Shown here: piece by piece, positions 10,618 to 20,190 of the stretch
How positions within the stretch are numbered: position 1 is the stretch's first letter
How the letters are laid out: each line of letters begins with the position of its first letter
Source: an uncultured Candidatus Saccharibacteria bacterium
GTDB taxonomy: Bacteria; Patescibacteriota; Saccharimonadia; Saccharimonadales; Saccharimonadaceae
Length of the DNA stretch: 52,279 nt
Assembly (NCBI GenBank): GCA_947306055.1
Contig: CAMZFK010000003.1
Coordinates: forward strand, 1 to 52,279
Reading direction: 5' to 3'
Made by a program: the position numbers and the translations under genes
The notes under the pieces: model-generated
Databases searched by the model: none
What the model saw: the letters and a program-made list of their open reading frames with translations, nothing else
Told to the model about the DNA's origin: nothing

Positions 10618-10818
10618 CTATCTCTGCGTGGTGAGATGCCAGTGGTCACCATATTCGCATTTGTATACCCCTAGTGGCCCGGTGTGGTGGTCATATTCTG
10701 CAACGAGCGCAGCAGCCTCGGCTTCTTCCTTGGTCTGATAGCAAATTTTATGATTTTCGCCGACCCAACAGCGTTCTGGCTCGTAAATTTCGGTTTTAGG
10801 ATGTTTATTTCTCGACAT
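10618..10818 (-). CDS. Small Cys/His-containing protein (66 aa), unknown function
   Basis: MSRNKHPKTEIYEPERCWVGENHKICYQTKEEAEAAALVAEYDHHTGPLGVYKCEYGDHWHLTTQR; abuts upstream gene convergently. Confidence 0.6.
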   Translation of the reverse strand: MSRNKHPKTEIYEPERCWVGENHKICYQTKEEAEAAALVAEYDHHTGPLGVYKCEYGDHWHLTTQR

Positions 10819-10934
10819 TATCTTTTTATTATATCACAGATTTAACAAAAAGTCAATTTTTAGCTAATTCCGCTGGGTGTTTTACTTATTGTTACCCCTA
10901 GACATGCACGTAGAAAAGTGTTATAATCGCCATT

Positions 10935-12749
10935 ATGACTTTGAATAAAAATTTAATTCGCAACGTAGCGATTATCGCACACGTAGACCATGGCAAAACC
11001 ACTCTAGTGGATGGTCTTTTGAAGCAGTCTCATACATTCCGCGAAAACCAAGCCGAGATGAACCAGACCTTGATTATGGACTCGATGGACCAGGAGCATG
11101 AGCGCGGCATCACAATTACAGCAAAACAAACCTGTGTTTACTATAATGATTATAAAATTAATATTATCGATACGCCGGGACACGCAGACTTTTCTGGCGA
11201 AGTAGAACGCACACTTAATATGGCTGACGGCGTACTTCTTATTGTCGACGCGCAGGAAGGCCCAATGCCACAAACGAAATTCGTTTTGCAGAAGGCGCTG
11301 GATCTTAAACTGAAACCCGTAGTAGTCATCAACAAAATCGACAAACCGGCCGCGAGAATTGAGGAAGTTAAGGATGAAATTGAGAGCCTATTTTTGGAGC
11401 TTGCAACTGATGAATCTCAGCTAAATTATCCGATTTATTATGCAATCGCACGCGAAGGAAAAGCTGGGAAAACCACTGATCTTGACGATGATTTACATGT
11501 AATCTTTGACGCTATCATCAATGACATTCCTGCACCAGATGTAGATGCTGATGCGAGCTCCGCTCAGCTGCTCGTGGCTGCACTCGCTGCGGATAATTAC
11601 CTCGGTAAATACTGCATCGGTAAGATTTTCCGTGGTCGTCTGAAGAAGGGTATGAGCGTAAAAATCCTACATGGGGATAGTAGCAAAAACGCCAAAATCG
11701 AAAATTTGTTTGTATATAAAGGCCTCGGTAAAGAGGAGGTATCAGAAGCTATCGCTGGCGACATCGTAGCTATTTCCGGTATCGCCGAAGCAAATATCGG
11801 CGATACTATAGCTACGGGGGATAATCCTGAGGCATTGCCAACTATCGAGCTAGAGGCTCCAACCCTTTCTATTTATATCGGGCCGAACACCTCACCACTA
11901 AAAGGTCGCGAAGGTGAATTTACCACTTCAAGGCAGATCGCTGAGCGTCTGGAACGCGAGCTCGAGACAAATATTGCACTTAAGATTCAACCTGATGGCC
12001 TAGGATACAAAGTCTCCGGCCGTGGCGAATTGCATCTTTCGGTACTTATCGAAACTATGCGACGAGAAGGATATGAGCTTGAGGCTGGACGTCCAGAAGT
12101 TGTATATCGGGAAATCGATGGCCAAAAGTGCGAGCCGATCGAGAGTCTAACTATCGAAGTGGCTCCGGAATTTGTCGGCGCAGTATCACAAGAGCTTGGC
12201 ATCAGAAAAGCCGATTTAAAAACTCAAGAAATTACCACGACCGGCGCGACAAGATTTGTTTATGAAATTTCTACCGCTGCACTTATCGGTCTTCGTAATA
12301 GCTTACTTACGGCTACAAAAGGTACGGTGATTATGTCGAGTATCCCTAGCGGCTATCGTCCATTCGAATCTAAATACAAGCCCGAGAGAAATGGTGCGCT
12401 TATTGCATTCGAAGATGGTACTTCCACCGCATATGCTCTTGACGCAGCACAGGCGCGCGGCATATTATATATCCCGCCACAGGTGCCGGTCTATCAGGGT
12501 ATGATTGTGGGGCTTTCTAACAAAAAGGACGATCTCGACATCAACATCTGCCGCGAAAAACAGCTCACTAACATGCGCACCCACGCTTCTGACGGAGCAA
12601 TTCAACTGACTCCATATACTCAACTCAGCCTAGAACAATGTCTTGATTTCTTGCTTGACGATGAGCTGCTGGAAGTCACCCCGAAGACGCTTCGTCTCCG
12701 CAAACGCCAGCTCGACCCGACCAAGCGAAAACGCGAAAATAGAGCTTAA
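10935..12749 (+). CDS. typA: Translational GTPase TypA/BipA
   Basis: [50 protein letters not shown]. Confidence 0.95.
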   Translation: MTLNKNLIRNVAIIAHVDHGKTTLVDGLLKQSHTFRENQAEMNQTLIMDSMDQEHERGITITAKQTCVYYNDYKINIIDTPGHADFSGEVERTLNMADGVLLIVDAQEGPMPQTKFVLQKALDLKLKPVVVINKIDKPAARIEEVKDEIESLFLELATDESQLNYPIYYAIAREGKAGKTTDLDDDLHVIFDAIINDIPAPDVDADASSAQLLVAALAADNYLGKYCIGKIFRGRLKKGMSVKILHGDSSKNAKIENLFVYKGLGKEEVSEAIAGDIVAISGIAEANIGDTIATGDNPEALPTIELEAPTLSIYIGPNTSPLKGREGEFTTSRQIAERLERELETNIALKIQPDGLGYKVSGRGELHLSVLIETMRREGYELEAGRPEVVYREIDGQKCEPIESLTIEVAPEFVGAVSQELGIRKADLKTQEITTTGATRFVYEISTAALIGLRNSLLTATKGTVIMSSIPSGYRPFESKYKPERNGALIAFEDGTSTAYALDAAQARGILYIPPQVPVYQGMIVGLSNKKDDLDINICREKQLTNMRTHASDGAIQLTPYTQLSLEQCLDFLLDDELLEVTPKTLRLRKRQLDPTKRKRENRA

Positions 12750-12754
12750 ACGAC

Positions 12755-12782
12755 AAAAACTCCCTAGTGCGGGAGTTTTTTG
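12755..12782 (+). terminator. Intrinsic terminator after typA
   Basis: aaaaactcccTAGTGCgggagtttttt. Confidence 0.85.
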
Positions 12783-12796
12783 ATACAATGTATAAT

Positions 12797-13576
12797 ATGA
12801 GTTTTGATTATTTTATTGATAGCCACTGTCATATACACGATAAAGATTTTTTTGATCCAAATATTCGTAATACCTTAATCCAACGGGCACTGGAAAAAAA
12901 CATCAAAAAAATGATTCTTATTGGCACAGACCATGAAGATTCTCTCGCGGCTCGTGATTTTGCAAATTCTCAAGATAAAAAACACGAGATCTTGTTTTGG
13001 TCTTATGGAGTTCATCCGAGCGAATGGAAGAAAAATCGTCCGATTCCGGATTTTAAAACTAACAAACCTATCGCAATTGGCGAAGTCGGTCTCGATTATC
13101 ACTTTTTTAATGACAATGATGACATTCCGGCCGAAAAAGCTGGTCAAAAACAACTCTTTACCGAGATGCTCTGTCTAGCAGAAAAATATGATTTGCCGGT
13201 GATTTTTCACGTACGCGAAGCATTTGATGACTTCTTCGAGATTATTCATGAGCACCCGTCGATTCGCGGAGTGGTGCATTCATTTTCTGATAATAAGAAA
13301 AACTTAAAAAGAATTTTGAGCGAGACGAATTTCTATGTCGGGGTAAACGGCCTTTCGACCTATTCGACGCTGCCGACTCCGCCGATTGAGAGAATCCTAC
13401 TTGAGACCGATGCACCATTTCTCGCCCCAGTACCTTTTCGTGGCGAGACCAACGAACCTGCTTATATCTACAATATCGCGGAATGGCTTGCCAAAAAATT
13501 GAAGCTTGATCTTAAAGATATACAAAAAATCACCACAAAAAATGCCTTCGAGCTTTTTTCGTTTGATAAAAAATAA
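12797..13576 (+). CDS. tatD: TatD family metal-dependent hydrolase
   Basis: FIDSHCHIHD, IGEVGLDYHFF, VIFHVREAFDDF, LLETDAPFLAP; an upstream in-frame ATG overlaps a -10-like element. Confidence 0.88.
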   Translation: MSFDYFIDSHCHIHDKDFFDPNIRNTLIQRALEKNIKKMILIGTDHEDSLAARDFANSQDKKHEILFWSYGVHPSEWKKNRPIPDFKTNKPIAIGEVGLDYHFFNDNDDIPAEKAGQKQLFTEMLCLAEKYDLPVIFHVREAFDDFFEIIHEHPSIRGVVHSFSDNKKNLKRILSETNFYVGVNGLSTYSTLPTPPIERILLETDAPFLAPVPFRGETNEPAYIYNIAEWLAKKLKLDLKDIQKITTKNAFELFSFDKK

Positions 13577-13591
13577 TTTTGTTGTTAAAAT

Positions 13592-14014
13592 ATGGTTATG
13601 GACAAAAAGCGCTTTTCTATTGTCATATTCATTATTGGTATGGTTTCTCTCATAATTGGGACTACGATATTATTGATTAATCTATTAAACACCCCAGCAT
13701 CTCGCGACGCAGAATATTTAGTCGAGATTGGCAAGTGGGAAAGAGCTGATGCCCCTGGTGTCATTTGGGACTTCACGGAAATTGGCAAGGGAACTTTGAC
13801 TACTAATAATCATCTCAACAATTATGACTTTTCTTGGTCTATCGACGGAGGCAAAATCAGCATCAAGACATCTTGGCTTTATGAGCTAAACGATGAATAT
13901 GTTTACAACATCAATCGTCAGGAAAACCTCTTAACTTTGAGTTCTGATGAATCAGTCGATATCGATTTCCGTCCCGCAAGTAGCGTTAACGCCGAGATTA
14001 CCGAGAACGATTAG
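13592..14014 (+). CDS. Membrane-anchored hypothetical protein (140 aa)
   Basis: N-terminal TM, extracytoplasmic beta-rich tail; overlaps the DUF1846 gene 3' end convergently. Confidence 0.55.
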   Translation: MVMDKKRFSIVIFIIGMVSLIIGTTILLINLLNTPASRDAEYLVEIGKWERADAPGVIWDFTEIGKGTLTTNNHLNNYDFSWSIDGGKISIKTSWLYELNDEYVYNINRQENLLTLSSDESVDIDFRPASSVNAEITEND

Positions 14015-15418
14015 TTCGTCGTCCGGCAACATATGTGTAGCGTGAAATTCGGTACTTTCGAGTTTTGAAATATTCTCTAAGGCTTCTTTGGCGACTGGAT
14101 TCGTCGCTGAACAAATAGAAAGTGCGATTAAAACTTCGCCGAGTTTTAAATAATTTTCTTTGAAATTGGAGGTTCTATTTTTGATTTTTAAAATCGGCTG
14201 TAAGATTGCCGGCGAAATTAAATCGACACTATCTGGTATTTTGGTAACAAATTTTAGGGCGTTTAAAATCGTCGCTGAAGCCGGCGAAAGGTAATCGGTC
14301 TTCCGTCCAGCAATAAATTTTTTGCCTACCATAATACAGGCGCTAGGAAGACCATTTTTGCTAGCACGCTTCTTGTCTGCTTCGATTGCTACTTGGCGAT
14401 CAGATTCAGAAATGTCCAATTCATTCATAAGAAGCTTGATGCGCTCTGGGACTTCTTCTGGGACAATGCCTTTTTTTAGATCGGCAAGAGCACGATAGTA
14501 GCGCCTAATAATCTCGTCTTTTGCAGCCTTTCTTACGGCTTTGTCATCCGTAATACATTCGCCAATCACATTTACACCCATATCGGTAGGGGAGTAATAA
14601 ATTGTCTTCTTGGTGATGCGATTCAAAATTTCTTTCAGGACCGGGAAAGTTTCGAGGTCGCGGTTATAATTCACTGCCGGAATATTGTATTTTTCGAGAT
14701 GAAAATAATCAATCATATTTTTGTCATTAAGATCGGCAGTAGCGGCTTCATAAGCAATATTGACTGGGTGTTTAAGTGGCAAAGACCAAACTGGGAAAGT
14801 TTCAAATTTGGCATATCCAGCGTTTACGCCATTTTTGTATTCATGATAAAGTTGTGAGAGAGCCGTCGCAAGCTTACCGGAGCACGGACCCGGAGCTGAG
14901 ACTACTACGAGTTTTCTGGAGGTCTTAATGTATGGGTTTGCTCCGTAACCTTCGTCCGAAACGATCGTGTCTACATCGGTAGGATAGCCCTTGGTAAAAG
15001 TATGAAAATATGTATTAACTTTATAGTCTTTTAGCTTCTTAGCAAAATCCTCGGCTTTTTTCTGTCCATCAAACAGGGTGATCACTACTGAACTGACGAA
15101 GATGCCTTTATCTCTTAAGAATTCAATTAGCCTCAAGACTTCCGTCTCGTATGAGATCATGTGATCGGCGCGGATTTTGGACTTTTCTATAGCGTTCGCG
15201 TTAATACACAGAATCACTTCCGCATCATCCTTAAATTCTTGTAAAAGCCTAATTTTGAGATCCGGTAAAAACCCCGGCAAAGTACGCGCTGCATGCTGGT
15301 CGTCGATTAACTTACCCCCGAATTCTAGGTAAAGCTTATCAAACATCTTGATGCGATTTTTGATTTTTTTCTGCTGGATTTTTAAATATTTATCCGCATC
15401 GAAGCATTTTTTTGTCAC
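13952..15418 (-). CDS. DUF1846 family protein
   Basis: 488 aa; FDADKYLKIQQKKIKNRIKMFDKLYLEFGGKLIDDQHAARTLPGF... and PGPCSGKLATALSQLYHEYKNG. Confidence 0.88.
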   Translation of the reverse strand: MTKKCFDADKYLKIQQKKIKNRIKMFDKLYLEFGGKLIDDQHAARTLPGFLPDLKIRLLQEFKDDAEVILCINANAIEKSKIRADHMISYETEVLRLIEFLRDKGIFVSSVVITLFDGQKKAEDFAKKLKDYKVNTYFHTFTKGYPTDVDTIVSDEGYGANPYIKTSRKLVVVSAPGPCSGKLATALSQLYHEYKNGVNAGYAKFETFPVWSLPLKHPVNIAYEAATADLNDKNMIDYFHLEKYNIPAVNYNRDLETFPVLKEILNRITKKTIYYSPTDMGVNVIGECITDDKAVRKAAKDEIIRRYYRALADLKKGIVPEEVPERIKLLMNELDISESDRQVAIEADKKRASKNGLPSACIMVGKKFIAGRKTDYLSPASATILNALKFVTKIPDSVDLISPAILQPILKIKNRTSNFKENYLKLGEVLIALSICSATNPVAKEALENISKLESTEFHATHMLPDDELIVLGNLGVNATCGTEIDID

Positions 15419-15542
15419 TGGACCTCCTTATCATTATTCCATTATAGCACAGCAAATAACACTATATTATATATTTAAGGAGATGTTTAGGCCCAGCTCG
15501 AAGCATCTTTCATTGGCGTAATTAAGCATTATATGATATAAT

Positions 15543-16778
15543 ATGGTAATGATTTATCTAGATCACGCAGCGGCAACTCCGGTAGATTCGAGAGTTTTAA
15601 AGGCGATGGAGCCGTATTTTTCGCGTGATTTCTTTAACCCTTCGGCTGCGTATTTGCCAGCTAAGAAAGTAGCATCCGACTACGAGGCCGCCAAAGCCAC
15701 CATCGCACACGCGATTGGAGCCAAAGCCTCCGACCTCGTCATCACCGCCGGCGCCACCGAGGCAAACAACCTCGCGCTAAATGCGATATTTGCATCCCGC
15801 TCGGGGTCGCAGTCGCCCGGCCCGTCGCCACGGGCGGGCGCTGCTATGGCTCGCGCTGCCGCGCTGCGCAATCCCCCGAGCCAGGACGCAAATATCGCAC
15901 TTTATCTCGCGACTGAGCATGACTCGGTGCGTAAATCGGCCGAGCGGTGCGGCGGCGCCGAAATCGTGGTCGACAAATTTGGCCGCATCGACATGGCTGA
16001 TTTGAAATCCAAAATCACCGACGCTACCGAGCTGATTTCTGTCTCGCTCGTCAACAACGAGCTTGGCGTCATCCAGCCACTCGCCGAAATCGCCAACCTG
16101 ATTCGCGAAATCAAGTTCGACCGGCTTCGCCGTGGCATCAAGACTCCGCTTTATCTCCATTCCGACGCTTCGCAGGCGCTCAATCTTCTTGATATCAACG
16201 TGGCACGGCTCGGCGTGGATCTTTTGACGCTGAACTCCGCCAAAATCTACGGCCCGAAGGGTGTCGGCGCGCTTTATGTTTCGCACGAGGTCAAGCTCAC
16301 ACCTTCCACCTATGGCGGCGGTCAAGAAAACGGCCTTCGTTCTGGCACCGAAAACGTCCCTGGCGTAATAGGTTTTGCCAAGGCAGTAGAATTAGCGCAC
16401 GAGCATCTGAATGGTAATCGCAAAAAATATGCCGAGCTCAAAAAGCTCCTACTTTCAAATTTACATGGGTACGAGCTCATCAACAAAAAGCATGCGCTTG
16501 ACAATTTCGCAGTTTTGTGCTATAATGGTATAGATGCAGAGAGGTTGATTTATCTTTTGGAAGAAAAAGAAGTCTACGTCTCGACCGGCGCCGCTTGCGC
16601 CGCTTCTAAGGGTGAAAAATCCCACGTCCTTGCCGCCATTGGCCTAAATGACGAACAAATCGCCGGCTCACTCCGCCTTTCGCTCGGCGAAACCAACGAC
16701 AAGTCCCAAATCCTCGAAGCCGCAAAAATCATCAATGAGATTGTGGGTAGTGAATATGGGAGGGTTAGCCATGAGTAG
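15543..16778 (+). CDS. iscS: Cysteine desulfurase (NifS/IscS family)
   Basis: YLDHAAATPVD, ATEANNLALNA, HSDASQALN, STGAACAAS; carries a palindromic insertion (IFASRSGSQSPGPSPRAGAAMARAAALRNPPSQDANIA). Confidence 0.92.
   Translation: MVMIYLDHAAATPVDSRVLKAMEPYFSRDFFNPSAAYLPAKKVASDYEAAKATIAHAIGAKASDLVITAGATEANNLALNAIFASRSGSQSPGPSPRAGAAMARAAALRNPPSQDANIALYLATEHDSVRKSAERCGGAEIVVDKFGRIDMADLKSKITDATELISVSLVNNELGVIQPLAEIANLIREIKFDRLRRGIKTPLYLHSDASQALNLLDINVARLGVDLLTLNSAKIYGPKGVGALYVSHEVKLTPSTYGGGQENGLRSGTENVPGVIGFAKAVELAHEHLNGNRKKYAELKKLLLSNLHGYELINKKHALDNFAVLCYNGIDAERLIYLLEEKEVYVSTGAACAASKGEKSHVLAAIGLNDEQIAGSLRLSLGETNDKSQILEAAKIINEIVGSEYGRVSHE
15779..15902 (+). repeat. Palindromic inserted element, core family A, inside cysteine desulfurase
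   Basis: Arms aaatgcgatatttgcatcccgctcgggg / ccccgagccaggacgcaaatatcgcactt are inverted copies; core contains CCCGTCGCCACGGG. Confidence 0.85.
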
Positions 16779-16849
16779 CTCTCCTTCGGGAGCGCTCCGG
16801 GGCGCTAGCCCAAGTCTTACTCCCTCACGAGAGCTACTCACGGCTAACC
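16763..16849 (+). repeat. Palindromic inserted element, core family B, at the iscS/mnmA junction
   Basis: Arms ggttagccatgagtagctctccttcgggag / ctccctcacgagagctactcacggctaacc; core cgctccggggcgctagcccaagtctta. Confidence 0.85.
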
Positions 16850-18156
16850 CAAGCTCTACTCCCTCGGAAGAGCTACTCACGGCTAACCCAAGCTCTACTC
16901 CCTCGGAAGAGCTACTCACGGCTAGCCCAAGTTCTACAACAAGTAAGCCTAAGGTTTTTGTTGGCATGTCCGGCGGTGTCGACTCGAGTGTTTCGGCGGC
17001 GCTTCTAGTCGAGCAAGGCTACGACGTCACCGGTGTTTACATGAAAAACTGGTCCAAAGACCTCCCTGGTATGAAATGCCCGTGGGCCGAAGACCTCGCC
17101 GACGCCAAGCGTGTAGCCGTGAAACTCGGCATTCCTTTTGAAGTCTGGGATTTTGAAGATGCGTACCGCGAAAAAGTCGTAGAATACATGCTCGCGGAAT
17201 TCAAAAAAGGCAACACGCCAAATCCAGACGTAATGTGCAACCAAGAAATCAAATTCAAACTCTTTTTCGAAAAAGCGATGGAGCGCGGCGCGGACTTTAT
17301 TGCCACCGGCCACTATGCTAGAGTAGGGGAGCGAATAGACGCGATGTGCCCTGCGGAACATAAAGACTTGGCCAGAGCGGCCTGGAGCGTGTCCGAAGGA
17401 CACGCCGCGTCTATTCGCTCCCCTCTGCTGCTCAGGGCGGCCGATGAGAATAAAGACCAGACGTACTTCCTCTATCGCATTTCCGAAGAAGCTCTTTCTC
17501 ATACGCTTTTCCCGATTGGCGACATGCTAAAGCCGGACGTAAAGAAGCTGGCTGAGGAAAAAGGCCTTCATAATGCCTACAAAAAAGAATCTATGGGCGT
17601 GTGTTTCGTGGGCGAAGTTGGCATGAAAGATTTTCTCAAAGAATATATTGACATTAGACCGGGTGAGATTCGTGAAATCGAGACCGGTAAGGTGCTCGGT
17701 TACCACGAAGGTGCGATTTTTTACACTATCGGCCAGCGTCATGGGCTCTATATTTCTGGCAACAAAGGCGAAGTTAACGACGGCCTCCCATACTACGTCG
17801 TCAAAAAAGACCTCGAAAACAACGTCGTTTACGTCTCGAAAAACTTAAACGACTCAAATATCTGGACACGCGAACTAAAGCTGACGGATGTATTGATGCG
17901 AGGTAAAGCCGCCGGCGCGATGTGCCCTGCGGAACATAAGGACTTGGCCAGAGCGGCCTGGAGCGTGTCCGAAGGACACGCCGCGCCGGTGGCTTTACCT
18001 GTATTAGTCCGCCTCCGTCATCGTGCTCCTTTAATTCCTGCGACTTTGAAAGGAGACACGCTGGTTTTTGAGAACGAAATCAAGCGTCCTGCTTCAGGTC
18101 AATCTGCGGTTTTATATGATGGCGAAATCTGCCTTGGTGGCGGAATAATTTGCTAG
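16771..18156 (+). CDS. mnmA: tRNA-specific 2-thiouridylase MnmA
   Basis: VFVGMSGGVDSSVSAALL, GYDVTGVYMKNW, TGHYARV, GVCFVGE, YYTIGQRHGL-like; start ATG 16771 overlaps iscS stop (ORF track starts at 16648); N-terminal repeat extension and two internal insertions. Confidence 0.93.
   Translation: MSSSPSGALRGASPSLTPSRELLTANPSSTPSEELLTANPSSTPSEELLTASPSSTTSKPKVFVGMSGGVDSSVSAALLVEQGYDVTGVYMKNWSKDLPGMKCPWAEDLADAKRVAVKLGIPFEVWDFEDAYREKVVEYMLAEFKKGNTPNPDVMCNQEIKFKLFFEKAMERGADFIATGHYARVGERIDAMCPAEHKDLARAAWSVSEGHAASIRSPLLLRAADENKDQTYFLYRISEEALSHTLFPIGDMLKPDVKKLAEEKGLHNAYKKESMGVCFVGEVGMKDFLKEYIDIRPGEIREIETGKVLGYHEGAIFYTIGQRHGLYISGNKGEVNDGLPYYVVKKDLENNVVYVSKNLNDSNIWTRELKLTDVLMRGKAAGAMCPAEHKDLARAAWSVSEGHAAPVALPVLVRLRHRAPLIPATLKGDTLVFENEIKRPASGQSAVLYDGEICLGGGIIC
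16834..16937 (+). repeat. 39-bp tandem repeat (about 2.7 units), encodes 13-aa repeat LLTANPSSTPSEE
   Basis: ctactcacggctaacccaagctctactccctcggaagag repeated at 16834, 16873, 16912 (partial). Confidence 0.9.
17326..17423 (+). repeat. Palindromic inserted element, core family C, copy 1 in mnmA
   Basis: Perfect 18-bp arms ggggagcgaatagacgcg / cgcgtctattcgctcccc around gcgatgtgccctgcggaacataaagacttggccagagcggcctggagcgtgtccgaaggacacgccgcg. Confidence 0.93.
17901..18000 (+). repeat. Palindromic inserted element, core family C, copy 2 in mnmA
   Basis: Same 69-bp core with one difference (aag>agg) but different arms aggtaaagccgccggcgcg / cgcgccggtggctttacct (18/19). Confidence 0.93.
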
Positions 18157-20132
18157 TTTTCCAAGACGGCTTTAATGCGGCGGATGCCAGCAGCAGAAGA
18201 CTCTTCTTTGGCAATTTTGAAATGACCAAGTACGCCGGTGTGCTCGACGTGTGGGCCACCACAAACTTCGCGCGAAACTGGGTTATCAAAATCACCAATG
18301 GTGTAGACTTTGAGAATGTCTGGATATTTGTCCCAGAACTGGCCGTGGGCCTTCAAAACGTCGCGGGCGTAAGCTTTGTCGTATTCATCATAAACTACTG
18401 GGAGATCTGCAGCAATCCACTCGTTGACCTGAGCCTCGACTTTGGCGATTTCTTCAGGAGTTAACTTATGGTCGCAGTTAAAATCAAAGCGGGTGCGTTC
18501 CGAAGTAGTATTGGAGCCTTTTTGGACAATGTCAGGAGAAATATGCTTCTGAAGAGCCGCGAGCATGAGATGAGTAGCGGTATGGTATTTAACCGTTTGC
18601 TCGCCGTGATCCTCGAGGCCGCCTTTAAACATGCCTTTTGAGGCGGTCTGGGAACGCTCGCGCTGCTCTTTCAGAGCCGCGTTGAACTCCTCTTTGTAAT
18701 TTTCGCTTAAATCAATATTCTGATGATAACATTCTTCAACCGAAAGCTCTAAAGGAAAGCCATAAGTATCCTGGAGTTTGAATAAGTCATAGCCAGAGAG
18801 GCGAGTCGTAAAGTCCGATTCTCGACCCGCTCCTTCGCGCCCGTCGTTACGGGGCTCAGTCGCTAAGCTTGCTCCCGTTGTCGCAAATGGTCTCGAATCG
18901 GCATTACGACTCGCCATTCTACTTAACTCCTTCAGGCCCTTGTTCAACGTGGTGCGGAAGGCGCGTTCCTCTTTTAGTAAAACTTCAAGGGCGACTTCGC
19001 GGTGGGTCAAAATTGAATCTGGGAGCTCGTTGTAATTCTCGGCGACGATTGGGACGATTTCGGAAAGGAAGTTGGTCGAAATACCAAGATCAAGCGCGCG
19101 GAGAATGGCGCGGCGGATGAGGCGGCGCATCGCGTAGCCCTGAGTCTTGTTAGATGGAATGAGCCCCTGAGCCGCAAGAAGATACGCGCCACGAATATGG
19201 TCGGCAATGACGCGCATTTCGTCAGTATTTGTATCATAACTTTTACCAGAAATTTCTTCGAGTTTATCAATAATCGGTTTCAAGAGCGAAATCTTAAAGA
19301 CATCGAACGAGCCGATCGCTGCAGCCGAAATACGCTCGAGACCGCCGCCGAAGTCGACGTTTTTCTTTTCAAGTTCGGAGAAAGTGCCGTCTTGGTTCCG
19401 CTTGTACTGCATGAAAACTTGGTTGCCGATTTCCATAAAACGGGCGCCGTCGGAGGCTGGATGAGCGAGACCGTATTTCTCGACGTCTTGCTTGTCGTCG
19501 CCAAAATCATAAAACACCTCAGAATCTGGGCCACATGGATCGCCAAGCGGAGTAGTTTCAATTCCACCGCCACGGCTCCACCAGTTTTCGTGGTCGTCGT
19601 AGAAGAAAATGTGCTCGCCCTCTTTGATGCCGCGCTTGTCGCCATTTTCGGCGGAGCCGATTTCAGCAATTTTCGCGTCGATACCAGCTTTTTTGAAAAC
19701 TTCTTGCCAGATATGAGCGGCCTCTTCGTCTTTTGGAATACCATATTTTTCGTTGCCAATAAAACAGGTAACGTAGATTTTGTTTGGGTCGAGGCCGACA
19801 ACCTCAGTTAAGAACTTGAAAAAGCTCTCGATTTGCTCGCGTTTAAAATAATCGCCGAGCGACCAGTTGCCGAGCATTTCAAAAACTGTCGTATGGCGCG
19901 GATCGCCGACATCCTCAATGTCCTGAAGGCGCATCGATGGTTGCGAATCGGTTAGGCGCTTGCCGTCTTTATGCTCCTTGCCAAGAAGATAGGGAAGTAG
20001 CGGCTGCATACCAGAGCCAGTAAAAAGCGTAGTCGGGTCGCCCTCAAGCACAAGTGGGGCTGGCTGGATGACTTTGTGGCCACGGGCCTCTTGAAATTCT
20101 AAGAATTTTTGTCTAATTTCGTTCGCATTCAT
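18153..20132 (-). CDS. alaS: Alanyl-tRNA synthetase, lacking C-Ala domain
   Basis: FLEFQEARGHKVIQPAPLV, FTGSGMQPLLPYLLG, HTATHLMLAAL, CGGPHVEHTGVLGHFKI; ends right after GIRRIKAVLEN. Confidence 0.95.
   Translation of the reverse strand: MNANEIRQKFLEFQEARGHKVIQPAPLVLEGDPTTLFTGSGMQPLLPYLLGKEHKDGKRLTDSQPSMRLQDIEDVGDPRHTTVFEMLGNWSLGDYFKREQIESFFKFLTEVVGLDPNKIYVTCFIGNEKYGIPKDEEAAHIWQEVFKKAGIDAKIAEIGSAENGDKRGIKEGEHIFFYDDHENWWSRGGGIETTPLGDPCGPDSEVFYDFGDDKQDVEKYGLAHPASDGARFMEIGNQVFMQYKRNQDGTFSELEKKNVDFGGGLERISAAAIGSFDVFKISLLKPIIDKLEEISGKSYDTNTDEMRVIADHIRGAYLLAAQGLIPSNKTQGYAMRRLIRRAILRALDLGISTNFLSEIVPIVAENYNELPDSILTHREVALEVLLKEERAFRTTLNKGLKELSRMASRNADSRPFATTGASLATEPRNDGREGAGRESDFTTRLSGYDLFKLQDTYGFPLELSVEECYHQNIDLSENYKEEFNAALKEQRERSQTASKGMFKGGLEDHGEQTVKYHTATHLMLAALQKHISPDIVQKGSNTTSERTRFDFNCDHKLTPEEIAKVEAQVNEWIAADLPVVYDEYDKAYARDVLKAHGQFWDKYPDILKVYTIGDFDNPVSREVCGGPHVEHTGVLGHFKIAKEESSAAGIRRIKAVLEN
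18800..18915 (+). repeat. Palindromic inserted element, core family A, inside alaS
   Basis: Arms ggcgagtcgtaaagtccgattctcgacc / ggtctcgaatcggcattacgactcgcc; core with CCCGTCGTTACGGG. Confidence 0.88.
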
Positions 20133-20190
20133 GTGCTATATTATAGCATATTTTTAGGTATATCGAGCTGGAATATGTTATAATATAAGC

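Noticed and set aside
15680-16325. Large antisense ORFs over cysteine desulfurase
   Set aside because: Overlap a clearly conserved gene; GC-rich shadow ORFs.
16834-16937. CRISPR-like array from short repeats
   Set aside because: Contiguous tandem repeats without spacers, inside a coding region.
19197-19811. 204-aa + strand ORF inside alaS
   Set aside because: Antisense to a conserved aaRS; low-complexity shadow ORF.
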